From NCBI GenBank assembly GCA_028023455.1, contig JAQFVV010000029.1, positions 10,582,644 through 10,646,643 of the forward strand: a stretch of 64,000 nt of DNA, read 5' to 3'. This stretch comes from Epiperipatus broadwayi (Eukaryota; Onychophora; Udeonychophora; Euonychophora; Peripatidae). The notes under the pieces are model-generated. The model did not search any database, was not told where the DNA came from, and saw only the letters and a program-made list of their open reading frames with translations. The translations under genes were made by a program, and so were the position numbers. Positions within the stretch are counted from its first letter, which is position 1; each line of letters begins with the position of its first letter. This document shows, piece by piece, positions 10,627-21,905 of the stretch.

Positions 10627-11089
10627 AACAGGCAAAACTCTCCATACAATAGTACCACCCTGTGCCAACCAGAGTAATCAATGGATGCCAGAAGGCTTGT
10701 GAATAAAATCTCTATCTAGTGCCTACTCATCCAATATCCCCAGACTAGTTTCTGGCTTGTGGTCATCATCAGTGAGGAGCCTTGGATCTGAGAGCACTGC
10801 ACCTAGATCTTAGGATCTAATGCAACCCTCCAACAGCCACCTTTTATTTCTACTTAACTACAAAACTATGAGAACAAAATTGAAAACACATTAATATTTT
10901 CAATCTAAGCTCAATAGCTTATACAATCATATAGACCTAAACTCAGTTCCGCATCCATGCATTTTGGTATCTTTGGCTCTTTAACAACCATAGCCACCAC
11001 TATTCTATTAGGCAGGATTGATGTTAAACCACTAAACAGCACCTAATCACTATTGTATGGAGAGTTTTGCCAGAGATGGTGATTATGTG
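10627..11089. mobile_element. Ribozyme foldback family, copy with 12-bp target duplication
   Basis: Starts AAACAGGCAAAACTCTCC and ends with GGAGAGTTTTGCC plus a shortened GTGATTATGTG tail. The direct repeat ATGTATATTTTA flanks it (10615-10626 and 11090-11101). The left part is a nearly complete minus-strand unit ending at TTAAACCACTAAACAGCACC near 11045. The right arm is reduced to about 20 bp. The hammerhead is on the minus strand. Confidence 0.85.
10737..10778 (-). ncRNA. Hammerhead ribozyme, minus strand
   Basis: UCCUCA, CUGAUGA, a stem II with U-A and G-C pairs around CACAA, GAAAC, ACUAGU, GUC and UGGGGA. The first stem II pair here is U-A, better than the A-A seen in sister copies, but an internal A-C mismatch is present. 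Sense to the host gene. Confidence 0.7.
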
Positions 11090-12349
11090 ATGTATATTTT
11101 AAAGAGATAAAGCATTCCTCTTACATATGAACACATATATACTTTTTTGTAGCTAAGCCACTTAATAAATACATAAATATAATGAATAAAAACATAGTAC
11201 ATAGGAATTCTGGCTCCATATGTAAAAGTATTGAGCTTATTTAAAATTGTTTTTTATAAATAATAATGAAGATTATACTTAAGCATAAAATTGCTTAATA
11301 TTGAATAAAATTTTAACTAAATCAATACAATATTTCTTGGGTTAATGATTCAACTAATTTAAACTTAATCTTGCTAATTATAATTTATTCTGACTAAACT
11401 TCAATATATATCTATATCTTTCAGAAAAAAAATACTACAGCACCCTGTCATATCAGACCATTTTATTGTTAAAAAAAATTGCCTTAATTACAGGTCAAGA
11501 TTGTTGATATCTTAAGAGTTTATTGTTATTATCTAAATTTATAAATCTATTAAAGCCTTTAGTAATTGACTTTATTGTCTTAATAGATCTATGTTTATAT
11601 TTCTTATATTCTTAATAAATATTTTCCTAATAAATACATGTGTAATATTAACTCTTAATCCACTTGTCACTGCAATTATTTTTATTTACCAAAAATGTTT
11701 ACAAGGTAAATGAATCCTTAATGGGCTGTTCTTCATCATTTAAAGATCAATATAAAGTCTTTTAGTAATCTTTAAGTTTGAGAACAATAAAAACTTATAT
11801 TAGTCTTACTTAGAAATCTAATAAGCTTTCTTGAAGCAAAAGCAATGAACGTGAGTTATGACTAAATTTTCTTTACTATTTTCATTACTACATTACAGGA
11901 TGTCCCAAGTCCAGATGTATTTGACAATAAAAAAAAAAACTATAACCATCTAGTTTTGATACTGCATCATATGAACTAAGTAGAAAATTCCACTTATTTA
12001 ATCTAAGTTATCTTTATTTGGTTAACTTATATAAAATACCTGTACACACAAATATATAAATACTAGTAACTTAAAATTAACTATATAGTTGTCTATTCAA
12101 TCTGTAAATGTATTATATCATCAGTTGTGATATTTGATATGGTGATGTAAATAATTATGGTTTCATATATTATCTTTACACACAAATACAGATTCTTTAC
12201 ATTCTCTCATAGAATATAAAAACTAAATGGGAGAAACAAGACTTATGAAAAATATTTTTAAAAACCCGTAAATAAAAACCTAATCAATATTTATTAAAAA
12301 GGGATTTGTGAAAAGTTAAATTAAACAAAATATCAAATATCAACAATAT

Positions 12350-12960
12350 CATCACATGATCTCTTATATGCTTATTCATTTGCTTCCAAGAGCAGTTATC
12401 TTCATCCTACTCTACAGCCATCTCCTGTAAGCTTGAGAAATCAATAGACACCAGATGTAAAGTAGGGCTCTTAAATCTCATGTCCAGACTGATCAGTTTC
12501 TGAATTTTGCCTTCATCAGTGAAAATTAGGATGCAAAGATGAAATTAATGTACTTACATATGATAAGTCATGTGATTTCATTATTAGCATTAACTCCCCT
12601 AGCCAGGAGATAGAACGGTTTATAATGCAGGGCATATAGCTGTTATAGAATTGAAGTCTCAAAAATATATAGAAACTGACCTGGTATCAGATCTATATAG
12701 TTATGCAAGTGAGTTAGCCTAGGTTTAAAATCATAAGAGTTTTTTTAAAATTCAGAGTATTAGCTTGAATAAGATAAAGAAATAAAAACAGGTCTGTTAG
12801 ATGCATGAGCGCATTACTTGCAGCTTTGAATTTTAATCTTCACTAATCAGTCTATTTAGAAATGGGGATTTTATAACACATAACTAATGCCCATTGATTG
12901 ATTGCTCAAGTGTAAGGTGAAGATAACTAATCTTGAAAGATATCAATTGCTGACTTGTTA
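12350..12960. mobile_element. Diverged ribozyme foldback relative
   Basis: Starts with ATCACATGATCTCTTATATG, like the inverted family tail. Contains a distinct minus-strand hammerhead at 12481-12525 and ends with a degraded right part around GGGATTTTATAACACATAAC. The middle shares a block (TAGTTATGCAAGTGAGTTAG) in inverse with 5310-5335. It belongs to an older subfamily. Confidence 0.55.
12481..12525 (-). ncRNA. Hammerhead ribozyme variant with 10-nt palindromic stem III
   Basis: On the minus strand: UUUUCA, CUGAUGA, weak stem II (AGGCAAAAUUCA), GAAAC, then the palindrome ACUGAUCAGU ending in GUC, then UGGACA. Stem I has about four pairs. The longer self-complementary stem III differs from the other copies and would give a stronger fold. 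Sense to the host gene. Confidence 0.6.
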
Positions 12961-13394
12961 ACAGGATGTTTAATCTCATTTTATGGAAAACAAGAAAAGA
13001 TAGAAAAGAAATGAAGATTTGATCCAAGACTAGTATTATTGACATAATTGTAAAAGTTAAAAAACTTAAGTAGTTATGGGTTTAACACAAAGATGAATAA
13101 GATAAAGTATTTTGAAATTAGAAAATAAAATACTTTTTTTTGATCATTAAGAAAAGAAGAATGTTGGTGATAAATCTTTGTTGAAGGCAATGGAAAAACC
13201 TTTGATCTCCAATAGACTGTCAATGGCTGAAAACTAGGATATTAATGATAACTGTAATATTCAGTTTGTGAAGTGTGAAATTAATAATATTATTTAATAA
13301 TAAAGTTTAATTTTTGTAAAGGAATTAAATCTTTTACACAGTATTTTTCTATTGAAAAAATAATTTACATAAAAAAGTAAATAGAAATACATAC

Positions 13395-13480
13395 CTGACA
13401 AAATTCATTCAACTGAGTTATTTTTTTCTCTGATGCCGATTCTTTCCCAAATCGCCACACCCGTTCTAAAAATTTGACAG
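13395..13480 (-). CDS. Internal exon, PX-like host gene (PX C-terminal half)
   Basis: An 86-nt minus-strand exon is framed by the acceptor TTTCTTACAG and the donor GTATGT. After the split Thr codon it reads VKFLERVWRFGKESASEKK then ITQLNEFCQ and ends in phase 0. The pattern of basic and polar residues followed by L-x-E-F-C-Q, running into the next exon as AVIKLPPDI, resembles the helix that closes PX domains in p47phox, NOXO1 and SH3PXD2 adaptors. In those families it follows the loop that contacts phosphoinositides. The domain assignment is made by eye on about 60 residues and is tentative. The exon itself is well supported by splice sites and by continuity of frame with its neighbours. Confidence 0.7.
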
Positions 13481-14302
13481 CTGTAAGAAAAGATATTTAG
13501 AATTGGTGGGTGAAAATATAATTATATTTTTTAAAAAATAATAAAGAATTAAAATATTTACTTTCAATAAAGTAAAACCAACAGAAACATTTTGTATTAT
13601 AATTTTCTTTTACTCTATACAAGATACCTTTAATAACATTTAGAGATCGATTATACTCCCCATATGTCACACAATAATGATAATTTTATTTTTCAACTCA
13701 TAAAAATACTAAATATTGTAAAAATGCAAAATTTCTAAGCAGGCAATAAAAATAATAATTAAAAGCAATAAAAGAATAAAATAAATATTTAAAAAAATTA
13801 GAAAACTTATTTTAAAATGTTTAACCAATTTGCTAATTTTTTTTAGAATTCAAAACTTTTTAAAAATTATTTTTTCCATTTTTTAAATATTTAATTTTAT
13901 TCTTTTACTATTTTAGTTATTCCTATAGATTAAAATATATTTAATATATGTACTTATTAATTGTGTAAAAAGCAACACATTAATAATTGTGAATTTCAGA
14001 AGTAAATAACTATAATTGTGAATTTAAAAAAAAAAAATTTTTTTCCAGATATAAATATCAAACAAATTTCTTTAGATATATAAATATGTTAATGGTAAGG
14101 TTTATGAAAAAATAAGGGAAATTAATTATAAATTTGTACTTAGCTAGCATATAATTATATGAGTGTTTGTTAACTATAAAGAACATTAGATTTAATAGTT
14201 ATGCATCATCATTCACACTTTGAAATAAAGCAAGTAAATTCTCCTTAATATAAATAATAATCAAACCTATTCTGATTTGTGGTTAATAAAGTTGAAGTTT
14301 TG

Positions 14303-14342
14303 TACAGCTGATGAAGGAGGTTTCCCTGAAACTAGTCCTGTG
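14303..14342 (+). ncRNA. Hammerhead ribozyme of a separate sequence type
   Basis: UACAG, CUGAUGA (14308-14314), stem II AGG-AGGUUUC-CCU with three clean pairs including a proper first A-U, GAA, ACUAGU, cleavage after GUC at 14337, then CUGUG, which pairs with UACAG over five positions. The flanks do not match the main foldback family and no inverted partner is seen, so this is an independent element. Confidence 0.7.
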
Positions 14343-14998
14343 AGTCTTATATTTTCATAGTTCATAATTCATAATTTGACTACTATAAATATATCTTATT
14401 TTAAGAATGAGCTAGTAAAGTTTGCTTAGGTGTTCTTTATAAATTATATATATATCAATAAAAATTAAGATATAATTGGATAAAAAGTATCATTACCCAA
14501 TGTAAAACTGTTCCCAAAAATCAAAAAATTAATTCTTTTGTCAGGAAATAGTTATGAACAAAAGCTAAAAACAATATCGCTAATGGCTAAAATATAATAA
14601 GCCAAAACTTATAATTTATTTCAGTATTGCTATGAATATGAGGTAACCCACCTTGAAAGCACTAAGCTTTTAATATTTTTGCACTCTTTATAGCTTCTCT
14701 TTTAAGTGCTTCACACGCTTTTAATTTTATTTATTATAATAAATAAATAAGTTAAAATGATGCAACAGAAACTTTTATTAGAGTTACAACTTTAAAAATA
14801 CAAATGAACACTAAAGTTGTTTTTTTTTAAAAAAAAAAAACAAAAAAAAAAGAAATATGAGAATCAGATGTAATAATGAATAAACCTTACAGTATCATAA
14901 ATAGAAAGAAGAGAAAGTACATTACAAATTAAAAAACATTATTAAGATTCTAATTATTTTGAGTAATGATAAGTGGTTTCATTAATGGAGGAATTATT

Positions 14999-15534
14999 AC
15001 ACATGGCTATTAAACAGAGGAAAAAATAATCAATGGATGCAAGAAGGTTAATGCATAAACTCCCTATCTAGTGTCTATTCATCCAATATCCCCAGACTAT
15101 TTTCTAGCTTGTGTCTTTCATCAGTGAGAAGCCTTGGATCTGAGAGCATTGTGACTAGATCAACCACCTTTTACTTTTTAGTTTGCTATAAAGCCAAGAG
15201 TCCAAAAAAAAAAAATCATAATAACATTTTCAATCCAAGCTTATTCATATAGATCCCAAACCAGTTCAATATCTACACATTGTGTGGTTTTTGGTTCTAA
15301 GTGCAGTGCTCTTAGATCCAAGGCTCATCATTGATGAAAGCCATAAGTTAAGAAATAGTCTGGGGATACTGAATAAGTAGGCACTAGATAGAAATTTTAT
15401 ACATTAATCTTCTTACATCCATTGATTACTTTAGCTTGTACTGGGTGACTACTATATAGAGAGTTTTGCCTCTGTTTAAACAGCTTGTATAAACATAGGA
15501 AATAGTGGTCATGTGACATTTGGTCATTTAATAC
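14999..15534. mobile_element. Ribozyme foldback family, decayed copy
   Basis: Arms start TTAAACAGAGG and end AGAGAGTTTTGCCTCTGTTT, followed by the tail AGTGGTCATGTGACATTTG. Internal landmarks (CATCCATTGATTAC, AATATCCCCAGACTA) are clear. The ribozyme boxes are damaged in the right arm (UUGAUGA and GAAAUAGUC in place of CUGAUGA and GAAACUAGUC). Target duplication not seen. Confidence 0.7.
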
Positions 15535-16048
15535 CTAGCTAGTCTCATGATAAAATAATAGAGCTAGATAGTAACTTCAAAACTTAACCAAACAGAGAGA
15601 TACAAAACTTAATAAAGTATTTGAAAAAAAAAAAAAAGCAATACACATAATCATTAAGAGAAAAACTGGGTTTTGTAAAATATTTATATATCTTAACTAA
15701 ATATTGTACAGAGAATTTATGTGCTTAAAAAATATACCATATGTGAAAATGAAAATATTTATTAAATATAAATACATGTACATTCACTGCACACTTACCC
15801 TTTGATGCAACCTTTATATACATGCAAAAAGATTACACAGGGGTCTCACTGTAATTCAATAATTTTTTTGGAATATACATGATATAAATAACATTTGATT
15901 AAATAAACAGGAATAATTATCCGAGAGCAAAGAACAATATAAATAATGCAGAATAAATATTATTGCTATAATAAATCAGACAAAAATATTATTGATTTTA
16001 ATAAGCTAAAATCAAATAAACTTCAACACACTATAAACACAGGTTCTA

Positions 16049-16196
16049 AGCCAATAAACATCATATGATCACCATTTCTTAGGATAGCTTATAACGGTTA
16101 TTAAATGGGGATTTTATGCACAAGCCTTCTGGCATCCATTGATTACTCTGGCTTGCACTGAGTGGCAATAACTGTATGGAGAGGTTTTCTTGTTTT
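16049..16196 (-). mobile_element. Ribozyme foldback family, internally deleted minus-strand copy
   Basis: Only about 148 bp remain: the inverted tail (AAACATCATATGATCACC) joined to the arm end (GGGGATTTTATGCACAAGCC to GGAGAGGTTTTCTTGTTT). It is bounded by AACACAGGTTCTA at 16036-16048 and AACACAAGTTCTA at 16197-16209, one mismatch in 13. It shows that the family ends are used in either orientation. Confidence 0.75.
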
Positions 16197-16869
16197 AACA
16201 CAAGTTCTATTGTTATACTGCAATTTCTAAATTGAATACAGTTGGTACTAAACCAGTTGATTTATCCTTTTACATTTCTTCTTTAAATTATATCTACAAA
16301 TATGTATAATGTATTGAATTTTATTAAAGAAATCAAGCAAAGAAAATATAAAAGTTATTGAAAATAAGAAAATGTAATAAAAAATGAAGGAATGACTAGG
16401 AAGGTGAAAGGATAAACAATCAATTGAAGATTGTTTTATGTATGGAGACTGGAGATTCTACTGAAATATTCCAACACCTAAATATCAAATAAAGGACATC
16501 AAATAAAATAAATAATTAAATGGATTGCTTTGATGCTCATAAGAAGTTTAAGCAATGTAAATGATAGAACTGTGTTACCATCAATGGACTTTGATCTCCA
16601 AAATCTATGACTCAATCTTTGCACCAAAACCATACATGGTATTGAAGGGTATTGTATAATAGTCAGTGCCATAGACAAGATGTTGCAATAAAAGCAGCAG
16701 AAGATACAAATATTACCAAGAGAGTTATCAGTGAGCATCTTTTGTTATGTTTGAGACATCCTATTTAGTTAATATAAAATAAGAAATTATAAACATGGTA
16801 CAAAATTGATTAGCTCTTCTTTAAATTAAGTGGTAATACAAACAATGATTAGATTACATAATGATAGTA

Positions 16870-17400
16870 AGAAGGTCAGAGAGATTCTACATCTCCGAAA
16901 CTTTAAATTTTTTATGAGAGAGTTTTACAGTATTTTGTGAATTAATATGAAAAGCTAAAGGAGTAAAGGTAATTGGAAGTTATTTAAATTATCTAAATCT
17001 TGCAAGTTTTGCAAGAGTTATTAAGAAATTAGAACGAAAAATAAATGTTAAAAAAACTAAAGTAATGTTCAATAGATTTTCTTAGAAGAAAATAAACATT
17101 GATTATCATGAATTAAAAGAAATTAATAACCACAAATACCTTAGTCAGATTATTAAAACAGAAATATAATGTATGAAATTAACCATAGAATTAAACTTGG
17201 ATGGATCATTTTTGGTTGAAATAACTTAAAATTAAAAGAAAATTTGCCTACGAGAAGGAAGGTCTTTAAAAGATGTATTTATCAATTCTTACATATAGAT
17301 CGGAGACTTGGACACTCAACAGAAAAGCAATACAAAGACTTCAGATCACTCAATAATGAATGAAGAGATGTATTATAATGCTAAAATAGAGCTCACACTC
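16870..17400 (+). pseudogene. RTE-type LINE fragment, decayed
   Basis: Matches about 39065-39620 of the intact element: pieces corresponding to [20 protein letters not shown], the YKYLGQII region, and SETWTLNRK can be read across stops and deletions (for example near 17290-17340). The block for the FTDD active site is scrambled. It is a dead copy from an older round of activity. Confidence 0.7.
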
Positions 17401-17512
17401 TAGAGACATTCTACCTTGTAAGATATAGTTGTTTTATTTTATTTTATTAACAATATATATAAGTACAATAATATTAAGAAATATTTTTGAGTTACAATAC
17501 TTAATATTTCAG

Positions 17513-17673
17513 ATATCTAAACCACCATACAATTACAAATATCCAATAACGCCCTCTGTTTAAAAGTCTATATCACCAAAATGGTATAATTTTGAAGTTC
17601 GCTATTATTGAGTTATAGACTTTTAAACAGAGGGTGTTACTGGATATTTGTAATTCTATGATGGTTTAGATAT
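17513..17673. repeat. 161-bp foldback MITE
   Basis: Arms of about 60 bp, ATATCTAAACCACCATACAA inward to CTCTGTTTAAAAGTCTAT, are inverted copies around a loop of about 45 bp. Class unknown; no clear target duplication. Confidence 0.7.
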
Positions 17674-18648
17674 TTGTATGATTATTTCAGTTAGTGTTAT
17701 CAGTAACTTTCTTTTAATATTTCAATTATATTAATTTTACAAAAGTGTGTATTGAACTTAAAAGTTATTCAAATATAAATGTTTTTTTAAGCATACAGAA
17801 AATACATATTTTAAATGTCTTTATAAATTGTCATTGCTTAAATTTGAGAAAGGAATTTATGCTAATAGCACCATATAGATTCCATGCTAATCTGTAAATT
17901 GAGGAATGTCAATTGATAAAATAATATGTTAATTAATCATTTTAAATAAAGAACTGGATATGTTATTGAAAGAGAAAAAGGAGCAATAAACACTTAATGG
18001 AAAAAATATAATTAAAGAGAGGGTGAAAAGGATTTAGACCATGTGGTAACAATTTTAAAAAGTTTGGCTTAACAATGTTTATATATATATTAGCAGTTAT
18101 CTTTGGAGAGAAAAGACTTGAAGACATTTTAATTATCTGATTGAAAATTTCAATCATAGTATTTGACTAGAAGTAATTAACTCTTATGTGTAAGCTGACA
18201 AGTAAAAAAAAAAAAAAAAGACTACAAAATACTAATTTTGAAATCGTTTGTTAATTTTCTGCATAAGTTATGGGAAATAAAAATATAGCAGGCTAAATTT
18301 TAATATATGCTCACTTCAATTCTGATACAATGTAGAGCTGTCAATGATTGAATCATTTGAAATAGTATTCGGCAAGCATTTAAAGAAAATAATGTGCAAA
18401 AGCTGCCCTTTAATGTAAATCCTGTTGAAAGTTGTTTTTTTTTTTTAATATTTTGACTAAACTTTGAATCTAATAAAAAACCTGCTAAGACCTTTTCTTT
18501 TGTGAAAGAAAATCTGAAGACAAAGAAAAATGGATCTAAAATCATAATGTCCAGGGCTAATGAGATGGCGCAGGATAAGGTTTTAAATGTAGAACTTTTG
18601 GAAGAGTGATGAGAAATAATGCTTGAGGACAAAAAGAATCTTCTAGAC

Positions 18649-19016
18649 CAGGGGTCCCCAACCCTATGCCCGCGGGCACCATGGCGCCCACAGACCATTT
18701 TACGTGTGCTCGCCGCTATCCGAACACGATAAAAAATTATTTATCTGATACAAATAAATTTAATTTTTAAAATTTCTTATAAATTATTGTATTATATTGT
18801 AATCAAATTGTAGGGCATACTATACTTTTACAGCGTACAAATATAAACGTTAATTATATGTTAAAATTTTTTTTTTGAAATAAATATTTTTTTGTACATT
18901 ATGTGTATTATTAACAATATCCAACAATAAATTTACTTTGAAAAAATAAATGGTGCCCGCCACCTGGACGGTATTATAGAATGTGCTCTTAACTGCAAAA
19001 AGGTTGGGGACCCCTG
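18649..19016. mobile_element. hAT MITE, 368 bp, with exact 8-bp target duplication
   Basis: Terminal inverted repeats CAGGGGTCCCCAACC and GGTTGGGGACCCCTG. TTCTAGAC is duplicated exactly at 18641-18648 and 19017-19024, the hallmark of hAT insertion. Subterminal parts are GC-rich (GCCCGCGGGCACCATGG near the left) and the centre is AT-rich. No transposase. The intact duplication suggests a fairly young insertion. Confidence 0.92.
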
Positions 19017-19656
19017 TTCTAGACAATTAAAAAATATATATAGCCAGATCAAAATAAAGGAAGGTCTTTTGATTCTTATTTTTGCGGTGACTAGTTTTAT
19101 GATTTTATTGTGATTGCTATCATTTTTTCTGACCTACGATACTGTAAGATATATATATATGTCAGCTGACATAAGTATGTTGGGATGAAACCATAAACAT
19201 TCTGGGGTTTTCATTCTTACTGCTCCATGAAGCAAATCAAAGCTGCTCCATGATCTCGTAATTGCTCAAACTTCAGGAATCCAAATCTATACACCTTCAC
19301 TGTATCAAACCTTTGGATTCACCATCATTTTGTCAGAAGTTAAAAGCAAAGACTTTCTTTATGGACAATCTTTATTATTAAGTAAGCTTACTTTATTCAT
19401 GAATACGGACAATTTAATTTTTCTGGGAATCCAAAGGTAACAATCATTAATTTCATAGTATAGCCTGTAATTATTTCTATTAAGTCATGTAGATAATTGT
19501 AAAGATAAAATATTTAATACATGTAATCAATAAGAATTTAATCTGTCAATATATATATATGCTTATATTTCCATTAAATGATTGAGCACTATTATTTCTT
19601 TTTTTATTTTCATTATTTTATCATTATTCATTTAATTAAAATGTTTATAATATATA

Positions 19657-19807
19657 TTAAGACTAAAATCTTAAGACAATGTGCCTAAAATATGACAGTG
19701 GGGCCCATCTACAAATCTAAACACAAGATTAATGACTTTAAAAGACAAGAGTGGCCTCTTATCTTAGACCTAATTTCTAAATATATAGGTGAAGCTAAAG
19801 CATTTTT
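19657..19807 (+). repeat. Dispersed repeat, copy 1 of a local pair
   Basis: Begins with a small hairpin TTAAGACTAAAATCTTAA. The next 130 bp match 19992-20143 closely, for example CACAAGATTAATGACTTTAA. It shares its first 60 bp with the ends of the 23.9-24.2 kb palindrome, so they are one family. Confidence 0.7.
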
Positions 19808-19991
19808 ATTTGAGAGTGTGAAGCTATTAACTACTTCACTGATTAAGTCCACAATTTCTATACAAACTAACATACATGAAATCTTTTGATTTACAATGAG
19901 TCAGTATAAAGATCTTATAATTAGAAATCTTTTAAAACAATTTTATAGTTGTAATTAATAATTTATAAAGCACATACTCATTACATAATAT

Positions 19992-20143
19992 ATTAAGGCT
20001 ATAACCTTAAGACAATGCGCCTAAAATATGACAGTAAGGACCTCTACAAATCTAAACACAAGATTAATGACTTTAAAAGACAAGAAGGGTCACTCTTATC
20101 TTAGACTTAATTTCTAAATATATAGGTGAATCTAAAGTATTTT
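19992..20143 (+). repeat. Dispersed repeat, copy 2 of a local pair
   Basis: Begins TTAAGGCTATAACCTTAA and follows copy 1 for about 150 bp. The start-to-start distance is about 335 bp. Either a local duplication or two insertions of the same element in the same orientation. Confidence 0.7.
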
Positions 20144-21189
20144 CCTTATTAAATAATTTAATGTGTACTGCTCCAAAGTAACACATCTTTATCAGTCTCA
20201 GGATTACCCACTCTAAATGAGTTAGCTAGTGACCGAGCATTAAGTAATACATTATTCTCATTAAATCCCTTCAATATAATTTTTTGCACATATAGGATTG
20301 GGGTGTGGAGTCAGAAAAATGCTGATGTCCATACATATATTGCTTGAGGAAATATTAATTAGTGAGTACTAGAAACTAAGGCCAAGTATTCCCATATCTA
20401 TATAATTATGTCTGTTATTATGTTTTTTTTTATTGTTGGGGAGAAGTGTTTTAAAATAACATGCCTCCAGGCTATTGCTGCTACAAGTTTATCTTGGCTA
20501 ATCGAATGTTTCGTTTATGTATTAATCATTAATATCATTTAACAATACATTATATAAGAATTTTTTAAATAAAGATAGTGTAAGTTCAATCCAGTAAAGA
20601 TGGAGATGGGTTTCAACTCATTACAATTAATAAAAAATTTCTGTTTATGTTAAAAGCACATAAATTTTATTCATTCCTTAATGTTTTTTTTTTCTGAATT
20701 TGATGTGCAGTATTTTGCATAAAATATTTCCTGAATGTAATGCAGTTAATTTAAAATTTCAAACCAATTAAAAAGATTCTAATTTCTTGATAACAATGCT
20801 ACTATTATGTTTCTGTAAGAGAAAAAAGTTATTGGAAAAAAAGAATATTGCTCAGAGCATATTTAATAGCAACAAAAATCAGAATTTCACTATTTTATTT
20901 TAAAAATACAAATATGATAGTTACTTTTTTTATTATTCATATTGCTTCAGTGAATGCATAAAAAAACACATATTGTAAATTATATGTAAATGTATCCCTT
21001 CCATTTATTATTAATAACTATTATTTTTTAAAATTTTGTTTATATTATTATCTTAATGTATATATGCATACTATATATATAAAAAGTATCTGAGTTATTT
21101 ATGTGTGCATGTAGAAAAGTACAGTGTACTTGGAATTCAATAAACAATCTGTATTCTATTTTACTTTTAAAAATAACCTTTATTAGTTA

Positions 21190-21905
21190 AAAGATTACAA
21201 AAATGTTCGGACACACCCATTGAGAGTTACAAAGTGTTCAATGTTACAAGGTAAAACAATTATTGACCAGGTTTATATAAAATACATATGCTCAATTATA
21301 ATTATATCCATAAAAGGGTTGCTATAATGTTGATTAATGTGTATCTATACATGGGTACTACATTGGATCTACATGGCCCAGCTTCTGATAAGTTATCCAT
21401 CACCCAATGATCCCACCCTTGAGACCCTGAAGTGAAAACCCAAATGCTTCAGCTGAATAGGTGGACAAGTCCAGCATTGTGCCAACCACCACAACAGGCA
21501 GCGAGGATCAAGGCCCAAGTCCATTAAACAATAAACTCTTGACCTGCAGCTGAGCCATGTCAAGACCATTCTATGTACCTGTGTCTTCCAATTAACAGTC
21601 CAAATGTGCAGGGACCAGATTAGGTTTACCTGCCCAGAATTGGAAAGCCAACAAGGGAAAAACTAACAAGTAATGAGCAAATCTGCACTGCCAAAACCAA
21701 CCTATCAAGGGGGCACAGCAGCCAACCACAGCAGGAATGGTGCTGAAACTTTGACCAGGTACCTCCCAGCAGGTTTTTCAGGTAGTGGCAATCATTGTCA
21801 ACAGCCTGCACCAATAAAACAGGCCCCTAATGACCGCCACCACCCCCAAGGAAGAAAAGGGGAGTGCAGACCCGTGCCCACAAAATTATTGCAGCAAAAA
21901 CTCCA
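21190..21905. other. GC-richer block of unknown origin
   Basis: A sharp compositional island, roughly half G+C between about 21360 and 21900, in otherwise very AT-rich DNA. It holds CA- and GC-rich stretches (CCACCACAACAGGCAGCGAG) and a chance-length frame of 89 codons at 21673-21942 rich in Gln, Pro and Gly. No domain recognised, no inverted ends found. It may be a transposon or retroelement fragment or a host sequence moved in. Confidence 0.5.

Larger units (their letters stand above)
3438..13394 (-). other. Intron of about 10 kb in the PX-like gene
   Basis: Lies between the exons ending at 13395 and starting at 3437. It holds RTE relics, a Penelope-end fragment, a dead hAT transposase, a hAT MITE and three tightly spaced ribozyme foldbacks (8.7-11.1 kb). 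No convincing exon was seen inside, and the phase match of the flanking exons needs none. Confidence 0.6.

Noticed and set aside
18300-18698. 132-codon minus-strand frame
   Set aside because: It runs across the end of the hAT MITE into unrelated AT-rich sequence and has no recognisable domain. Chance frame.
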